A stretch of 64,000 nt of DNA from Rhodococcus yunnanensis NBRC 103083 (GCF_001895005.1 NZ_BCXH01000013.1:1-64000), one strand, 5' to 3'; counted from the stretch's first letter, positions 11,859-21,852 are shown. The notes: generated by a model not told the origin, from the letters alone. Program-made: numbers and translations.

Positions 11859-12602
11859 ATGCTCATGACCAAGGAGGCCGCTACGGCAGCCCGCTGGCGC
11901 GGCTTCCACGCGTATCTCGACGTCGCCGTAGTCATCGTCGTTCTTGTCGGCACCAATCTGATCGCTCACTTCACCACGGTCTGGGCCAGCATCGCCACGG
12001 TCCCCATCGCGGCCGTCGTCCTGGTTGCCCTGACGCGTCGGCGCGGGCTGGGTTGGGCAGAACTGGGACTGTCACCGAAACAGTGGAAGACCGGGTCGGT
12101 GTACGCGCTCGCTGCCGTCGGGCTGGTGGTGACCGTCGTCGCCATCGGCGCTCTGTTGCCGATGACCAGGCCGTTCTTCATGGCGGATCGGTACGCGACC
12201 ATCTCTGCCGCGCTCGTGGCGTCGATGATCGTCATTCCGCTGCAGACCGTCATCCCCGAAGAACTCGCATTCCGCGGCGTACTTCACGGCACGCTCGGAC
12301 GCATTTACGGTGCTCGCGGGGTTTTCGCCGCCGGGTCGCTGCTGTTCGGGCTGTGGCACATCGCGTCGTCGCTCGGGCTTACCGCTGGAAACGCCGGTCT
12401 GAGCAACTTCCTGGGCGGTGGCCTGTTCGGCCAGGTCGCCGGTATCGTCGCCGCCGTTCTCGCCACCGCGGCCGCCGGCTTCGTCTTCACGTGGCTCCGG
12501 CGTCGTAGCGGCAGTTTGATTGCTCCGATCGCGCTGCACTGGTCGCTCAACGGCATCGGAGCCTTGGCAGCGGCACTGGTGTGGCACGCGTCCGTCTCGT
12601 AA
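11859..12602 (+). CDS. CPBP family intramembrane metalloprotease
   Basis: A 247-residue multi-pass protein of the Abi/CPBP (CAAX protease and bacteriocin-processing) family. The motifs PEELAFRG (the EExxxR element), FGLWH and HWSLNG supply the expected glutamate, arginine and histidine residues within membrane helices. The start is either ATG 11859 or ATG 11865; longer in-frame extension runs into the permease gene and is unlikely. It lies 49 bp after the exporter operon on the same strand. It could process or confer immunity to a peptide product, but this family is also common without any such role. Confidence 0.85.
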   Translation: MLMTKEAATAARWRGFHAYLDVAVVIVVLVGTNLIAHFTTVWASIATVPIAAVVLVALTRRRGLGWAELGLSPKQWKTGSVYALAAVGLVVTVVAIGALLPMTRPFFMADRYATISAALVASMIVIPLQTVIPEELAFRGVLHGTLGRIYGARGVFAAGSLLFGLWHIASSLGLTAGNAGLSNFLGGGLFGQVAGIVAAVLATAAAGFVFTWLRRRSGSLIAPIALHWSLNGIGALAAALVWHASVS

Positions 12603-12605
12603 CCG

Positions 12606-13106
12606 TCAGCGCAGTTCGTCTGCCACCAGGTCCATCAGTAGGCCGTCGTGGAATCGGTCGCCCCCGACGTCGCGTTCGTAGGCCCGCATGATGCCCACCG
12701 GCTGAAATCCGACCGCCGAGTAGCAGGCGATGGCGGCGGCATTGTCCGCAGCGGGATCGATGACCAGGCGGTGATGGCCACGGTCGTCGATCAGGTGCCG
12801 GGCCAGCGTCCGCACCGAATCCTGCCCGATCCCCTGACCGTGTACCTCGGGGTCGACGAAGATGTCGATCGACGCATGCCGGTACATCGGTTCGCTCTCC
12901 TCGCCGTACTGGATCATCCCGACGACCGATCCGCGGAGCACGATCGCCAGCCGCACCGACTCGGGGTCGTCGAACGGCCAGGATTCGGCGGCGTCGTCGT
13001 CACCCCATCGCGCATGGACCTCGGGGGTGTGCAGAATCCGCCTCAGATCGCCGACGTGAGCCTCACAGACCGTCTCGAGCTGCACGATGTCGCCGTCGAG
13101 GATCAT
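12606..13106 (-). CDS. GNAT family N-acetyltransferase
   Basis: A 166-residue GNAT protein resembling aminoglycoside 6'-acetyltransferase-type enzymes. The acetyl-CoA-binding region contains VDPEVHGQGIGQDSVRTLARHL (Q/RxxGxG/A element near residue 95), followed by ADNAAAIACYSAVGFQPVG, the typical helix ending in YxxxGF. The start codon at 13106 overlaps the stop of the upstream acyltransferase by four bases, so the two are coupled. Substrate unknown; resistance function is not implied. Confidence 0.85.
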   Translation of the reverse strand: MILDGDIVQLETVCEAHVGDLRRILHTPEVHARWGDDDAAESWPFDDPESVRLAIVLRGSVVGMIQYGEESEPMYRHASIDIFVDPEVHGQGIGQDSVRTLARHLIDDRGHHRLVIDPAADNAAAIACYSAVGFQPVGIMRAYERDVGGDRFHDGLLMDLVADELR

Positions 13107-13852
13107 CGACTCTTGCGAGCGGCACGACGCGCCGCCAGCTCCGCTTCTTCGATCTCGGCCGCCGCCTCCGGTGTCGGCGCGGTGCCGCCGAGCCGCGCCG
13201 GTACCCACCGTGCGCTCGGGGGATGCTCGTAGCCGTCCTGCGCGCACTTCAACGCGGCGTCCATCGCGGTGCGAAGCTCGACCGTCAGTTCGTCGGGAGT
13301 GCCGTGTGGACCGATCGGCGTTCCGACGGTGATATGGATCGGAAAATTGTTCCTTCCCAAGGCTTTCGGGATGTCCTTGGTCATGATGCGCTGCGCGCCC
13401 CAGATCGCGACCGGCACGATGGGGACGTTCGCCTCCAACGCCATTCGGGCGGCGCCGGATTTGAACCGTTTGAGTTCGAAACTGCGGCTGATGGTCGCCT
13501 CCGGGTAGACGCACACCACCTCACCTGCACGCAACGACGCGACGGCCGCGGCATACGATTCGGCGCCCGCCTCGCGATCGACACCGATGGCCTTGCAGTG
13601 CCGCATCAGAAACCCGACGATCGGGTTGCGTTCCAGCTCTTTCTTCATCATGTACCGGACATGTCGTTTGCCTTGCCGCGCAACGAGTCCGACCTGCATG
13701 AAATCGAGATACCCGGTGTGGTTGACGGCGATGACCGCGCCGCCCTCCCGCGGAATGTTCTCGGTGCCTCGGTAGGTGATGCGCAGGCCCTGCGTGAACG
13801 CGATGGCGCGAACCAGTCCGCTGAGAGCGGCATACACAGGCTCGCGCGACAT
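13103..13852 (-). CDS. 1-acyl-sn-glycerol-3-phosphate acyltransferase-like (PlsC family)
   Basis: A 249-residue PlsC-type acyltransferase, expected to move an acyl chain from acyl-CoA or acyl-ACP to a lysophospholipid or related acceptor at the membrane. The catalytic HxxxxD motif is NHTGYLDF near residue 45, and the glycerol-phosphate-binding block is YPEATISRSFELK near residue 120. It is a close paralogue of the neighbouring upstream gene and is coupled to the acetyltransferase by a 4-bp overlap. From memory, Rv3814c-Rv3816c are similar tandem acyltransferases in M. tuberculosis. Confidence 0.88.
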   Translation of the reverse strand: MSREPVYAALSGLVRAIAFTQGLRITYRGTENIPREGGAVIAVNHTGYLDFMQVGLVARQGKRHVRYMMKKELERNPIVGFLMRHCKAIGVDREAGAESYAAAVASLRAGEVVCVYPEATISRSFELKRFKSGAARMALEANVPIVPVAIWGAQRIMTKDIPKALGRNNFPIHITVGTPIGPHGTPDELTVELRTAMDAALKCAQDGYEHPPSARWVPARLGGTAPTPEAAAEIEEAELAARRAARKSR

Positions 13853-13854
13853 CG

Positions 13855-14607
13855 TCAGTTGTCCTTCTTCGCCTGTCTCGCTGCAGCTTTCGCCGCTGCC
13901 TCTTCCGCGTCGAGCGTATTGGCCGCTGCCAACGTCGGCGCGCTGCCGCCGAGACGAGCGGGCACCCAGTAGGCGCCGGGCTCGTGCTCGTAACCCTGTT
14001 GAAGCTCCAGCAGCATCCGCTGCATCGTCGAGTGCAGTTTCTCGGTCAGCTCGCTCGGAGGTCCGACCGGATCGATGGGCGCTCCGACGGCGATCGAAAT
14101 CGGAGTGTTGGTGCGGCCCAACCGCTTCGGGAAGCCTTTGGTCCACACTCGCTGCGCGCCCCAGATGACCGTCGGGATGATCGGCACACCCGCCTCGATG
14201 GCCATCCGCGCTGCACCGGACTTGAATTCCTTGATCTCGAAGCTTCGGCTGATGGTCGCCTCGGGGTACACGCCGACGAGCTCGCCTTTGCGCAACGACT
14301 GCACCGCCGCCTTGTATGACTCGGCGCCCGCACCGCGATCGACCGGAATGTGCTTCAGTGCGCGCATGACGGGGCCGGAGATCGTGTTGTCGAACACTTC
14401 CTTCTTGGCCATGAAGCGGATGTACCGCTTCACCCTTCGCGGCGGAAGGCCCGCGTAGGTGAAGTCCATGTAGCCGGTGTGGTTGACAGCCACGACCGCG
14501 CCCCCGGTAGCAGGGATGTTCTCCTCGCCCTCGACCTGGAATTTCAGACCTTCGAACGCGAAGACCACACGGGCGATGCCGATGACGGATCGGTAGACGG
14601 GTTCCAC
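13855..14607 (-). CDS. PlsC family acyltransferase, tandem paralogue
   Basis: A 250-residue paralogue of the following gene, with NHTGYMDF (HxxxxD) near residue 43 and YPEATISRSFEIK near 118. Both end in a shared YxxGYEH...WVPARLGG...PT block and a lysine/alanine-rich tail. Two bases separate it from the next gene, so the pair arose by tandem duplication and is cotranscribed. Probable role is membrane phospholipid or glycolipid acylation. Confidence 0.88.
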   Translation of the reverse strand: MEPVYRSVIGIARVVFAFEGLKFQVEGEENIPATGGAVVAVNHTGYMDFTYAGLPPRRVKRYIRFMAKKEVFDNTISGPVMRALKHIPVDRGAGAESYKAAVQSLRKGELVGVYPEATISRSFEIKEFKSGAARMAIEAGVPIIPTVIWGAQRVWTKGFPKRLGRTNTPISIAVGAPIDPVGPPSELTEKLHSTMQRMLLELQQGYEHEPGAYWVPARLGGSAPTLAAANTLDAEEAAAKAAARQAKKDN

Positions 14608-14672
14608 AGTCGGCTAGCGTAGTCGTAACCACAGCTCGGGGAGAAGACGTACTTGGGGAAGGTCCGCTGAAC

Positions 14673-15521
14673 ATGAGTTTGCTTCGCAGTATCGCTTTCA
14701 CCGGTGTCGGACTGCTGGGGGCAGTTCTGACGCTCACCGCATGTGAGGGCGACGGCCAGCAGGGCATACCCACCGATCCCCCGAAAGCCTCGACGACCAC
14801 CCCTGAAACAACCACGACCACCACCACCAGCATGCCGCTGCCGACGACCACCGCCGCACCTACCCCTGGACCTGTCGTCGGCGATGTCCCCGGAAACCCG
14901 CAGGCAGCACCGGCGCTGCGAGCATTTCTCGGCGATCTCGTAGCCGGTGGTGTACCCGCGGTGACGCCGACGTGCTGGACCGTTGCGCCGACCGAGCTCC
15001 CGCTTCAGTACGCCGACGTGTCGGCGATCCTGGATGCGGCGGCAACGCCAGGGGTCGACGGCCAGAGCGTCGTCACCTGGACCGGCCCGGTGTCGACGGT
15101 ATCGATCGCACGCAGCGACGTCGCATCCGGATACGCCTGCCCGCGCGTCCGCCCGACCGGAACCGAGCCGCAGTACTCCGACGCCGACGCCGAGTACACC
15201 GTCGCGAGGTACCTCGGCCGCTTCACGGGCACACCGGTGTCCCCCGCCGACCTCGAAGGCGACTACCCGCTCGTCTGCGCGAACAGCGCTACCTGGGACC
15301 CACAGGGCACGGGAGCGCCGACGATCCCGCCGCTGGCGAACAATCCCGGCCGGCTCACCGGGTCCGCGTCGTACAACCCGGGCAGCGTCTACGTCGCGGC
15401 CACAAACGCGGCGTACACCACCGTGTACGCCGACGTCACCGATGTCACGGGGTTCGAGCAGAACCAGGTGTTCACTCTGACCCTCGCGGGAAGCGGGTAC
15501 TGCATCGGCGACGTGGCCTGA
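14673..15521 (+). CDS. Putative secreted lipoprotein, hypothetical
   Basis: A 282-residue protein with a lipoprotein signal peptide: hydrophobic core FTGVGLLGAVLTL and a lipobox LTAC placing the modified cysteine near residue 24. A Thr/Pro-rich linker (long Thr run near 41-55) follows, typical of surface-tethered actinobacterial lipoproteins. The remaining 200 residues carry four cysteines and no domain I recognise. It is divergent from the acyltransferase pair. Function unknown. Confidence 0.75.
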   Translation: MSLLRSIAFTGVGLLGAVLTLTACEGDGQQGIPTDPPKASTTTPETTTTTTTSMPLPTTTAAPTPGPVVGDVPGNPQAAPALRAFLGDLVAGGVPAVTPTCWTVAPTELPLQYADVSAILDAAATPGVDGQSVVTWTGPVSTVSIARSDVASGYACPRVRPTGTEPQYSDADAEYTVARYLGRFTGTPVSPADLEGDYPLVCANSATWDPQGTGAPTIPPLANNPGRLTGSASYNPGSVYVAATNAAYTTVYADVTDVTGFEQNQVFTLTLAGSGYCIGDVA

Positions 15522-15523
15522 CC

Positions 15524-15559
15524 CACCCGTCGTCACTGTCACACCCGTCGTCACTGTCA
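15524..15559. repeat. Two tandem copies of an 18-bp repeat
   Basis: CACCCGTCGTCACTGTCA occurs twice head-to-tail and is followed by a partial third copy (CACCCG). It lies between the lipoprotein stop and the AraC-type gene and contributes that gene's intended stop codon. Slippage here could change the 3' end of the regulator gene. Confidence 0.9.
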
Positions 15560-16341
15560 CACCCGGGCGCGGAGCGCATACCTCGCAGGCGACATACCGA
15601 CCATCGCCGTGAAGTCCCGGACCAGATGGGCCTGGTCGCGTAGTCGAGTTCGGCTGCCAGCGCGGCCCAGTCGACGGTTCCGGTGGCCCTGGAGGTCGCC
15701 TCGTGCAGTCGATAGCGCCGGATGACCCAGGCCGGTCCCAGACCCACGTACTCCGCGAACAGCCGATGCAGGGACCGCACGCTCATGTCGAGGTGCTCGG
15801 CCAACTGCGTCGCGCGGGTGAAGGATCTGTCCCGCTCGAGCAGAGCCACCGCGTCGGCGACGACGGCTATGTTCGGATCCAGTTCGGTCGGTGGCTCGAT
15901 GCCTGCGACGAGCAGGCCGACGGCCTCTGCAGGATCGTCCGTCGCAGCGACCCGCTCGCCGACGTCGTTCCACATTCCGGGCACGAGCGCGTCGACGATC
16001 CCACTCACGGGACCGTCGATGAACGGTGCGATCCCGCCCGGCTCGAATCGAACCCCGATAGCGCGGCCGACTCCCTCCACGCTTCGATCGAACCGAGATC
16101 GCTGCGGTCCCCACAGCTGACCACCGGCCCCTTCCACGACGAAGTTCGCCGCTGGGTGCGGCAGCACCGATTGCAGATACGCATCGCGATCGCCGCGGTC
16201 CCAGCGCACCATCCAGATCCACGACACGTAGGGAGCAAGCGCCTCCGGGGGATCGAAGCGCCGGAAGTCGAATTCGCCGTCGGGCGCCGTGTGCAGGACG
16301 CCGCGGGCCGAATCCAGGCGCCGCGCCGGTAGTTCCGTCAT
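15557..16341 (-). pseudogene. AraC family transcriptional regulator with a frameshift in the DNA-binding domain
   Basis: About 261 residues would be encoded if one base were restored. The N-terminal AraC ligand/DUF6597-like part is intact (YVSWIWMVRWD..., PHPAANFVVE). The first helix-turn-helix is intact (LAEHLDMSVRSLHRLFAEYVGLGPAWVIRRYRL). Near position 15640 the frame breaks: the current frame reads ELDYATRPIWSG, while shifting frame gives DQAHLVRDFTAMVGMSPARYAL, the canonical second helix-turn-helix of AraC proteins, ending at a stop at 15557. Left uncorrected, the reading frame runs on to 15472. It is either a real one-base deletion that inactivates the protein or an assembly error. Divergent from the DUF3224 gene, its plausible target. 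Confidence 0.85.
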
Positions 16342-16401
16342 GGCGACAAGCCTGGCACGAATGTTCAATAGCCGACCACCGAAAATTTCTATCGTTGTGT
16401 C

Positions 16402-16803
16402 ATGACCACAGAGACACGCGCCGATTTCGAGATCACCGGCTGGGACCAGCACCCCTACGACAGCGCATTTGCCGCCGAGGGCAGGGAACTCGCCACAGCC
16501 ACTGTCCGCAAGACGTTCACCGGTGCACTGATCGGCACATCCGTCGCGCAGCTCATGACCGTCGGCCAGGGCGACGGACGCGGTTACCTCGCCACCGAGG
16601 AGTTCGACGGCAGCCTCGACGGTCGCGCAGGAGGCTTCGTGATGCAGCACGGCGGCGTCGGCGATGCGCAGGACGCCGCCGCGTTCGGCAATATCGTGCC
16701 CGGCTCCGGAACCGGTGAGCTCGTCGGAATCCACGGGACCGTCGAGTATCAGCACGACGAATCCGGGGCTCGGGTGTTCGTGCGGTACGCACTGCGCGCG
16801 TAG
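16402..16803 (+). CDS. DUF3224 family protein
   Basis: A 133-residue protein matching my recollection of DUF3224: a compact, soluble beta-barrel of about 130 residues with the pattern ADFEITGWDQ...ATVRKTFTG...EEFDGSLDGRAGGFVMQHGG. No signal peptide. It is divergently transcribed from the AraC-type regulator, 60 bp away, an arrangement common for a regulator and its target. Biochemical function unknown. Confidence 0.8.
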   Translation: MTTETRADFEITGWDQHPYDSAFAAEGRELATATVRKTFTGALIGTSVAQLMTVGQGDGRGYLATEEFDGSLDGRAGGFVMQHGGVGDAQDAAAFGNIVPGSGTGELVGIHGTVEYQHDESGARVFVRYALRA

Positions 16804-16825
16804 TCGCCCACCACGCTGGGAAGAT

Positions 16826-16878
16826 CGCTTGAATAGTCCATTCATACGATCAGATAGCTTGAAGCGCACATTCAAGCG
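16826..16878 (-). repeat. 53-bp palindromic intergenic element, copy 1
   Basis: First of three 53-bp copies (others at 23311 and 40642). Ends are CGCTTGAAT and ATTCAAGCG, inverted with respect to each other. The shared half contains GTCCATTCATACG followed by CAGATAGC. This copy is in the opposite orientation to the other two. It lies between convergent genes, so it may work as a bidirectional terminator; the conserved non-stem sequence suggests something more than a hairpin. Confidence 0.85.
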
Positions 16879-16887
16879 GCAAATCCG

Positions 16888-18804
16888 TCAGCCCACATGC
16901 ACGTTCGGCCTGCGTTCGACGTCCGGTTCGGCCCGGCGGATCACCTCGCGCGTCACCGGAGCGACCTCCCCGACGCCGATGAACAGGAACCGCAACAGGT
17001 TGACGACCGGATTTCCTTCCGACCACTCGAAGTAGGCGTCGGGGCGCACGCCCGTCGTGTCGCGGATCTTCAACAACACAGCGGCGATCGAGTTGGGCAC
17101 AGCGGCCGCGTCGACCCACAGGATCCGATAGTCACCGCGTTGCCTGCCGTGCACGAGCAGATCGGTCGAGAATTCCGACGCATCCGTGATGTTGGCTTCC
17201 AGGAACAGGATCGGTTGTCCCGCAGGGATGTTGCTGTCCTTCCGCTGCTGCGCCTCTTTTGCGGCGTAGGCTTCCATGTCCAGATGACGAGAGTCGTGGC
17301 ACACCAACCGAATACTGCCCTGCGATGCCGCTTCCTCGATGAATCCCAGTGCAGCTTCGTCGAATTCGACGGAAGTGCTACGCAGTTCGAACGAACGCGT
17401 GACCCTGGACCAGAACGAGACCACCAGAATCGCCACGATGAAGAACGATGCAACTTTGACCCCGTCGGGACGCTCGAAGATGTTCGCGACTGTCGTGTAC
17501 ACGAAAATCGTTGCCACAGTGGCGAACAACCACATCTTGCCGCGTTGGCCGCGGCGCGCAGCCGAGAGCGTCACCGCAACGGACGCCGATGTGATGAGCA
17601 CGAGAACACCCGTCGCATATGCGGCGCTCTGCGCGTCCACACTCGCGTCGAAGTACACGGTGACGACGAACGCGATGACCGAGAACACCAGCACCAGCGG
17701 CCGAACCGCCCGAGCCCATTCCGGCGCCATGCCGTACTTCGGCAGATACCGCGGCACCAGATTCAGCAGGCCTGCCATCGCCGACGCCCCGGCGAACCAG
17801 AGAATCGCGATGGTACTGACGTCGTACACGGTCCCGAACGCACTACCCATGTATTCGTGCGCCAGGTATGCGAGCGCACGTCCGTTCGCTTGGCCGCCGT
17901 TCTCGAATTCCTGCTGGGGTATCAGGACGGTGGTGACGATGCTCGACGTCAGCAGGAATCCGCTCATGATGAGCGCAGCCGTCGTGAGCAGGCGTTTCGC
18001 ACCTCGAATGCGTCCGGCCAGCGCGTCCTTCGAATCCGACTGAATCTGCGGCATCACCGCGACGCCCGTTTCGAAGCCGGACAGCCCGAGTGCCAGTTTG
18101 GGGAACACGACGAGGGCGACGGCGATCATCATCAGCGGATTTCCATGCTCGGCCGTCATCGCGTGTTGCCAGTCGGTCACCAGTGACGGCGCCCGCGCGA
18201 TCTCCCAGAATCCGACGAAGATCACCACCAGGTTCAACGCGAGGAACGTCCCGACCAAGGCCACTGCGATCCCGATCGCCTCGGTGAATCCCTTCAGGAA
18301 CACCGCCGCCAGGAGCGCCAGCAGCACAAGCGTGATGATCACCTGTGCGCTGCCCACACCCGTTGGCGCAAAAGGATTCTCGACGACGTGCGCCGACGCG
18401 TCCGCCGCCGACAGTGTCATCGTGATCAGGAAGTCGGTCGCGGCGAATCCGAGCAACACGAGCACGAAGATCTTCCCACCCCATTTGGGCATGAGTTTTT
18501 CGAGCATCGCGATCGAGCCTTCACCGTGCGGGCTCTCCCGGGCGACGCGGCGGTACACCGGGAGGGCACCGAAGAGCGTCAACAGAATCAGCACGACCGT
18601 GGCCAGCGGCGCCAACGTGCCCGCCGCGAGCGCTGCGATCCCCGGCTGATACCCGAGCGTCGAAAAGTAGTCGACACCCGTCAGGCACATCACTTTCCAC
18701 CACGGGTGGGTGTGCTCGACCGTGCGCGGCTTGCGATAAGGACCGAGGTGGCCCGACGGCTGTTCGGTGATGTCACTGAGAAGCCACGACCGCAGACGCA
18801 CCAT
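16888..18804 (-). CDS. APC superfamily amino acid/polyamine permease
   Basis: A 638-residue membrane transporter with 12 or so hydrophobic segments. The opening motif near residue 50 ([21 protein letters not shown]) is the first-helix substrate/ion site of APC permeases. A cytoplasmic C-terminal domain of about 170 residues (from [13 protein letters not shown] to the end) extends beyond the transport core, as in KUP- or YkgJ-like large APC proteins. I chose ATG 18804; the frame is open to ATG 18858, but that start overlaps the divergent NADH dehydrogenase start. The substrate cannot be determined. Confidence 0.82.
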   Translation of the reverse strand: MVRLRSWLLSDITEQPSGHLGPYRKPRTVEHTHPWWKVMCLTGVDYFSTLGYQPGIAALAAGTLAPLATVVLILLTLFGALPVYRRVARESPHGEGSIAMLEKLMPKWGGKIFVLVLLGFAATDFLITMTLSAADASAHVVENPFAPTGVGSAQVIITLVLLALLAAVFLKGFTEAIGIAVALVGTFLALNLVVIFVGFWEIARAPSLVTDWQHAMTAEHGNPLMMIAVALVVFPKLALGLSGFETGVAVMPQIQSDSKDALAGRIRGAKRLLTTAALIMSGFLLTSSIVTTVLIPQQEFENGGQANGRALAYLAHEYMGSAFGTVYDVSTIAILWFAGASAMAGLLNLVPRYLPKYGMAPEWARAVRPLVLVFSVIAFVVTVYFDASVDAQSAAYATGVLVLITSASVAVTLSAARRGQRGKMWLFATVATIFVYTTVANIFERPDGVKVASFFIVAILVVSFWSRVTRSFELRSTSVEFDEAALGFIEEAASQGSIRLVCHDSRHLDMEAYAAKEAQQRKDSNIPAGQPILFLEANITDASEFSTDLLVHGRQRGDYRILWVDAAAVPNSIAAVLLKIRDTTGVRPDAYFEWSEGNPVVNLLRFLFIGVGEVAPVTREVIRRAEPDVERRPNVHVG

Positions 18805-18856
18805 CAGCAGAGCGTAAACCTGTCGAACCTTCGCGAGCAGAACTACTGTTGAACCC

Positions 18857-20107
18857 ATGACTCACGTGGTGGTGGCCGGAGCCGGTCTCGCTGGAATTGC
18901 TTGCGCACACGAACTCGGAAAGAAGGGCGTCGACGTCACCCTGGTGGATCGCAACGACTACCACCAGTTTCAGCCGCTTCTCTATCAGGTCGCGACGTCG
19001 CAGCTGCCTGCCGTGGACGTGGCACGGCCGCTGGCGTCGATCTTCCGGTCGCTCGACTCGGTTCGGGTGATTCAGGCCGAGATCACCGACCTCGATTTCG
19101 AGGCCCGTTCCCTCGTGGCGGCAGGCGAGACGATCACAGGTGATCACCTGGTGGTGGCTGCAGGGGCGACGGCGAATTTCTTCGGAACGCCCGGCGCCGA
19201 GGAGTTCTCGTATCCGCTCTACTCGGTGGTCGACGCGGAGAAGCTCCGCCACCACGTCAGCGACCTCCTGGGAGGCGCGCACGACCCGCTGGACGTCGTC
19301 ATCGTCGGGGGCGGTCCAACAGGGGTCGAGACGGCAGGGGCGTTCGCCGAGCTGTTCCGCGCACTGCGCAAGATGGACCATCCAGGAGGCCGCGGCGAGG
19401 CCTGGCTGATCAATCACGGACCTGATCTGTTGGCTCCGTTCAGCGACAAGTCACACACCTACGCGCACGACAAGCTCGTCGAACACGGCGCAAAGGTTCG
19501 TCTCGGGGTCGGCGTGACGTCCGTCGACGCCGAAGGTGTGGCGCTGAGCGATGGAACGCGCATCGCCTCACGCACGGTGATCTGGGCGGGCGGCGAATCG
19601 GCGTCCCCGATCGCCGCGACGGCAGACACCACGCCGGGACGCGGCGGCAGGATCGATGTTCTCGCCGACCTCACCGTCGCGAACTTCGACGAGGTCTACG
19701 CCGTCGGCGATGTCTCGAACATCCCCGGCGCCGACGGGAAGGCACTACCGCAGTTGGGTTCCGTCGCCCAGCAGGCCGGATTGTGGGCGGCCGAGAACAT
19801 CCTGCGGACCATCAAGGGGAAGCCCAAGAAGCCGTTCGCCTACCGCGACAAGGGCATCATGGCGATGATCGGCCGCGGCGCCGCCGTCGCCGAGGTGGGT
19901 GCACACCGACACGAAGTCGAGGGCCCCTTGGCATTCGCGGCATGGCTCGGCGTCCACGCCGCCCTGCTCAGCGGCGCGCACAGCAAGGTCGACGCCTTCC
20001 TCTCCTGGGCGTGGGACTACTTCGACAGCGATCACTCGGCAATCGTCGAGTGCCACGGAGATCCGAAGCGGATCGCGTGGGCCGACGACGTCAAGCCGAC
20101 GATCTGA
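18857..20107 (+). CDS. NAD(P)/FAD-dependent oxidoreductase, type II NADH dehydrogenase-like
   Basis: A 416-residue flavoprotein of the NDH-2 family, which passes electrons from NADH to quinone without pumping protons. The FAD-binding Rossmann motif [17 protein letters not shown] starts at residue 4. The NAD-binding motif [17 protein letters not shown] is near 150, and [12 protein letters not shown], contacting FAD, is near 280. [10 protein letters not shown] near 37-46 is characteristic of NDH-2. The C-terminal amphipathic region ([30 protein letters not shown]) should hold it to the membrane. Confidence 0.9.
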   Translation: MTHVVVAGAGLAGIACAHELGKKGVDVTLVDRNDYHQFQPLLYQVATSQLPAVDVARPLASIFRSLDSVRVIQAEITDLDFEARSLVAAGETITGDHLVVAAGATANFFGTPGAEEFSYPLYSVVDAEKLRHHVSDLLGGAHDPLDVVIVGGGPTGVETAGAFAELFRALRKMDHPGGRGEAWLINHGPDLLAPFSDKSHTYAHDKLVEHGAKVRLGVGVTSVDAEGVALSDGTRIASRTVIWAGGESASPIAATADTTPGRGGRIDVLADLTVANFDEVYAVGDVSNIPGADGKALPQLGSVAQQAGLWAAENILRTIKGKPKKPFAYRDKGIMAMIGRGAAVAEVGAHRHEVEGPLAFAAWLGVHAALLSGAHSKVDAFLSWAWDYFDSDHSAIVECHGDPKRIAWADDVKPTI

Positions 20108-20116
20108 GGCGGCTAC

Positions 20117-21370
20117 TCAGCGCAGTACGTCCGTCCCCACGAACGGAACAAGAGCCTCGGGGACTCGGACGGTGCCGTCTGCCTGCTGATGGTTCTCGAG
20201 GATCGCCACGATCCACCGCGTCGTCGCCAACGTCCCGTTCAGTGTCGCGGCGATCTGTGGCTTGCCTGCCTCGTCGCGGTATCGCACGCCGAGGCGCCTG
20301 GCCTGGAACGTCGTGCAGTTCGACGTGGACGTCAGTTCGCGGTAGGCGTTCTGGGTGGGGACCCATGCCTCGCAGTCGTACTTGCGCGCAGCCGAGGAAC
20401 CGAGGTCCCCGCCCGCGACGTCGATGATGCGGTACGGAAGCTCAACGGCCGCAAGCATTTCCCGCTCGAACTCGAGCAGCTTCTTGTGTTCGGCCGCCGC
20501 GTCCTCGGGCTTGATGTAGGAGAACATCTCGATCTTGTCGAACTGGTGGACGCGGATGATCCCGCGTGTGTCCTTGCCGTAGCTGCCCGCCTCACGACGG
20601 AAGCACGACGACCAACCGGCGTAGCGCTTCGGGCCGTCGGACAGGTCGATGATCTCGCCCGAGTGATAGCCCGCCAGCGCGACTTCCGACGTCCCGACGA
20701 GGTAGAGGTCGTCGGCTTCGAGGCGGTAGATCTCGTCTGCGTGTGCACCGAGGAATCCGGTGCCCGCCATGATCTCCGGCCGCACCAGCACCGGCGGAAT
20801 CATCATCGTGAAGCCGTTCTTGACGGCCTTCTGCGCCGCGAGCTGCAGCATGCCCTGCTGCAGCAGCGCACCGTATCCGGTCATGAAGTAGAACCGTGAG
20901 CCCGAGACCTTCGCGCCGCGTTCCATGTCGATCAAGTTGAGCGATTCGCCGAGTTCGAGGTGGTCCTTCGGCTCGAAGTCGAACGTCGGAATCTCTCCGA
21001 CGGTCTCGAGCAGTACGAAGTCGTCCTCGCCGCCTGCCGGTGCGCCGTCCTCGACGATATTGGCGATCGCCCGCTGGGCGAGGTCGAGTGCCGCGTCGGT
21101 GTCGTGCTGTGTCGCCTCGGCTGCCTTGACCTTCGCCGCCAGCTCGGAGGCGCCCGCCAGCAGCGCAGGCCGCTCGTCGGGGGACGCTTTGCCGACCTTC
21201 TTACCCAGCGCCTTCTGCTCGGCACGCAACTGATCCCCGGCCAACACGGCGGCGCGGCGAGAGGAATCTGCCTCCAACAGCACATCGACGAGTCCGGGGT
21301 CTTCACCACGGGTGCGCTGCGAGGCTCGGACAACATCAGGGTTCTCGCGGAGGAACTTGAGGTCGATCAC
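20117..21370 (-). CDS. serS: Seryl-tRNA synthetase
   Basis: A 417-residue class II synthetase that charges tRNA(Ser) with serine. The N-terminal 110 residues form the coiled-coil tRNA-binding arm (long charged helices around 30-100). Class II motif 2 is [28 protein letters not shown] and motif 3 is [18 protein letters not shown]. The GTG start at 21370 gives the canonical opening [12 protein letters not shown]; upstream in-frame sequence is not conserved. Convergent with the NDH-2 gene, 9 bp apart. Essential housekeeping gene, and a synteny anchor with Rv3834c. Confidence 0.97.
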   Translation of the reverse strand: MIDLKFLRENPDVVRASQRTRGEDPGLVDVLLEADSSRRAAVLAGDQLRAEQKALGKKVGKASPDERPALLAGASELAAKVKAAEATQHDTDAALDLAQRAIANIVEDGAPAGGEDDFVLLETVGEIPTFDFEPKDHLELGESLNLIDMERGAKVSGSRFYFMTGYGALLQQGMLQLAAQKAVKNGFTMMIPPVLVRPEIMAGTGFLGAHADEIYRLEADDLYLVGTSEVALAGYHSGEIIDLSDGPKRYAGWSSCFRREAGSYGKDTRGIIRVHQFDKIEMFSYIKPEDAAAEHKKLLEFEREMLAAVELPYRIIDVAGGDLGSSAARKYDCEAWVPTQNAYRELTSTSNCTTFQARRLGVRYRDEAGKPQIAATLNGTLATTRWIVAILENHQQADGTVRVPEALVPFVGTDVLR

Positions 21371-21425
21371 GCTACGAAACCTTACTTGTCCCGCAACCCA
21401 CGGCGGTTCTTGCGTCCGCCGTCCT

Positions 21426-21818
21426 TCACTGACCGAGCAACCCCAGGTAGTCCTCGCGGCCGAACATACGAGCTGCGTCGACCGCGGACGGATGCCCACC
21501 GAGCGGATCGGCCCCACCCTCGACGAGCGCCTTCACGACGTCGTCCTCCCCTTTGAACACGGCCCCGGCGAGCGGGGTCTGGCCCTTGTCGTTGGGACGG
21601 TCGACGTCGGCACCTCTACTCACCAGCAGCTCGACCGTCGCCGCGTGGCCGTGATAGGCCGCCAACATGACGAGTGTGTCGCCTGCCTCGTTGTTCAGGT
21701 CCACCGGGACACCCGCGTCCAGGTACCCGGCCAACGCTTCCGTGTCACCGGTGCGGGCCATGGTGAAGAGCCGGCCCGCGAGCTCGGCGACGTCAGCGTC
21801 ATTCTGTGGTGCCGTCAT
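21426..21818 (-). CDS. Ankyrin-repeat protein
   Basis: A 130-residue soluble protein made of about three ankyrin repeats: [82 protein letters not shown]. The TxLMLAA and GADVN-like positions are well kept. Start ATG 21818 is taken because ankyrin homology begins soon afterwards and the longer frame crosses the divergent gene. Such small bacterial ankyrin proteins often accompany catalase or stress enzymes, but no partner is visible here. Confidence 0.88.
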   Translation of the reverse strand: MTAPQNDADVAELAGRLFTMARTGDTEALAGYLDAGVPVDLNNEAGDTLVMLAAYHGHAATVELLVSRGADVDRPNDKGQTPLAGAVFKGEDDVVKALVEGGADPLGGHPSAVDAARMFGREDYLGLLGQ

Positions 21819-21852
21819 GAGAGACGAACATACTCGGGCATGATGGACGGTG

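Noticed and set aside
13103..14851. A 582-residue fusion of both acyltransferase regions
   Set aside because: The frame crosses the upstream gene out of frame; each acyltransferase has its own start, HxxxxD motif and stop.
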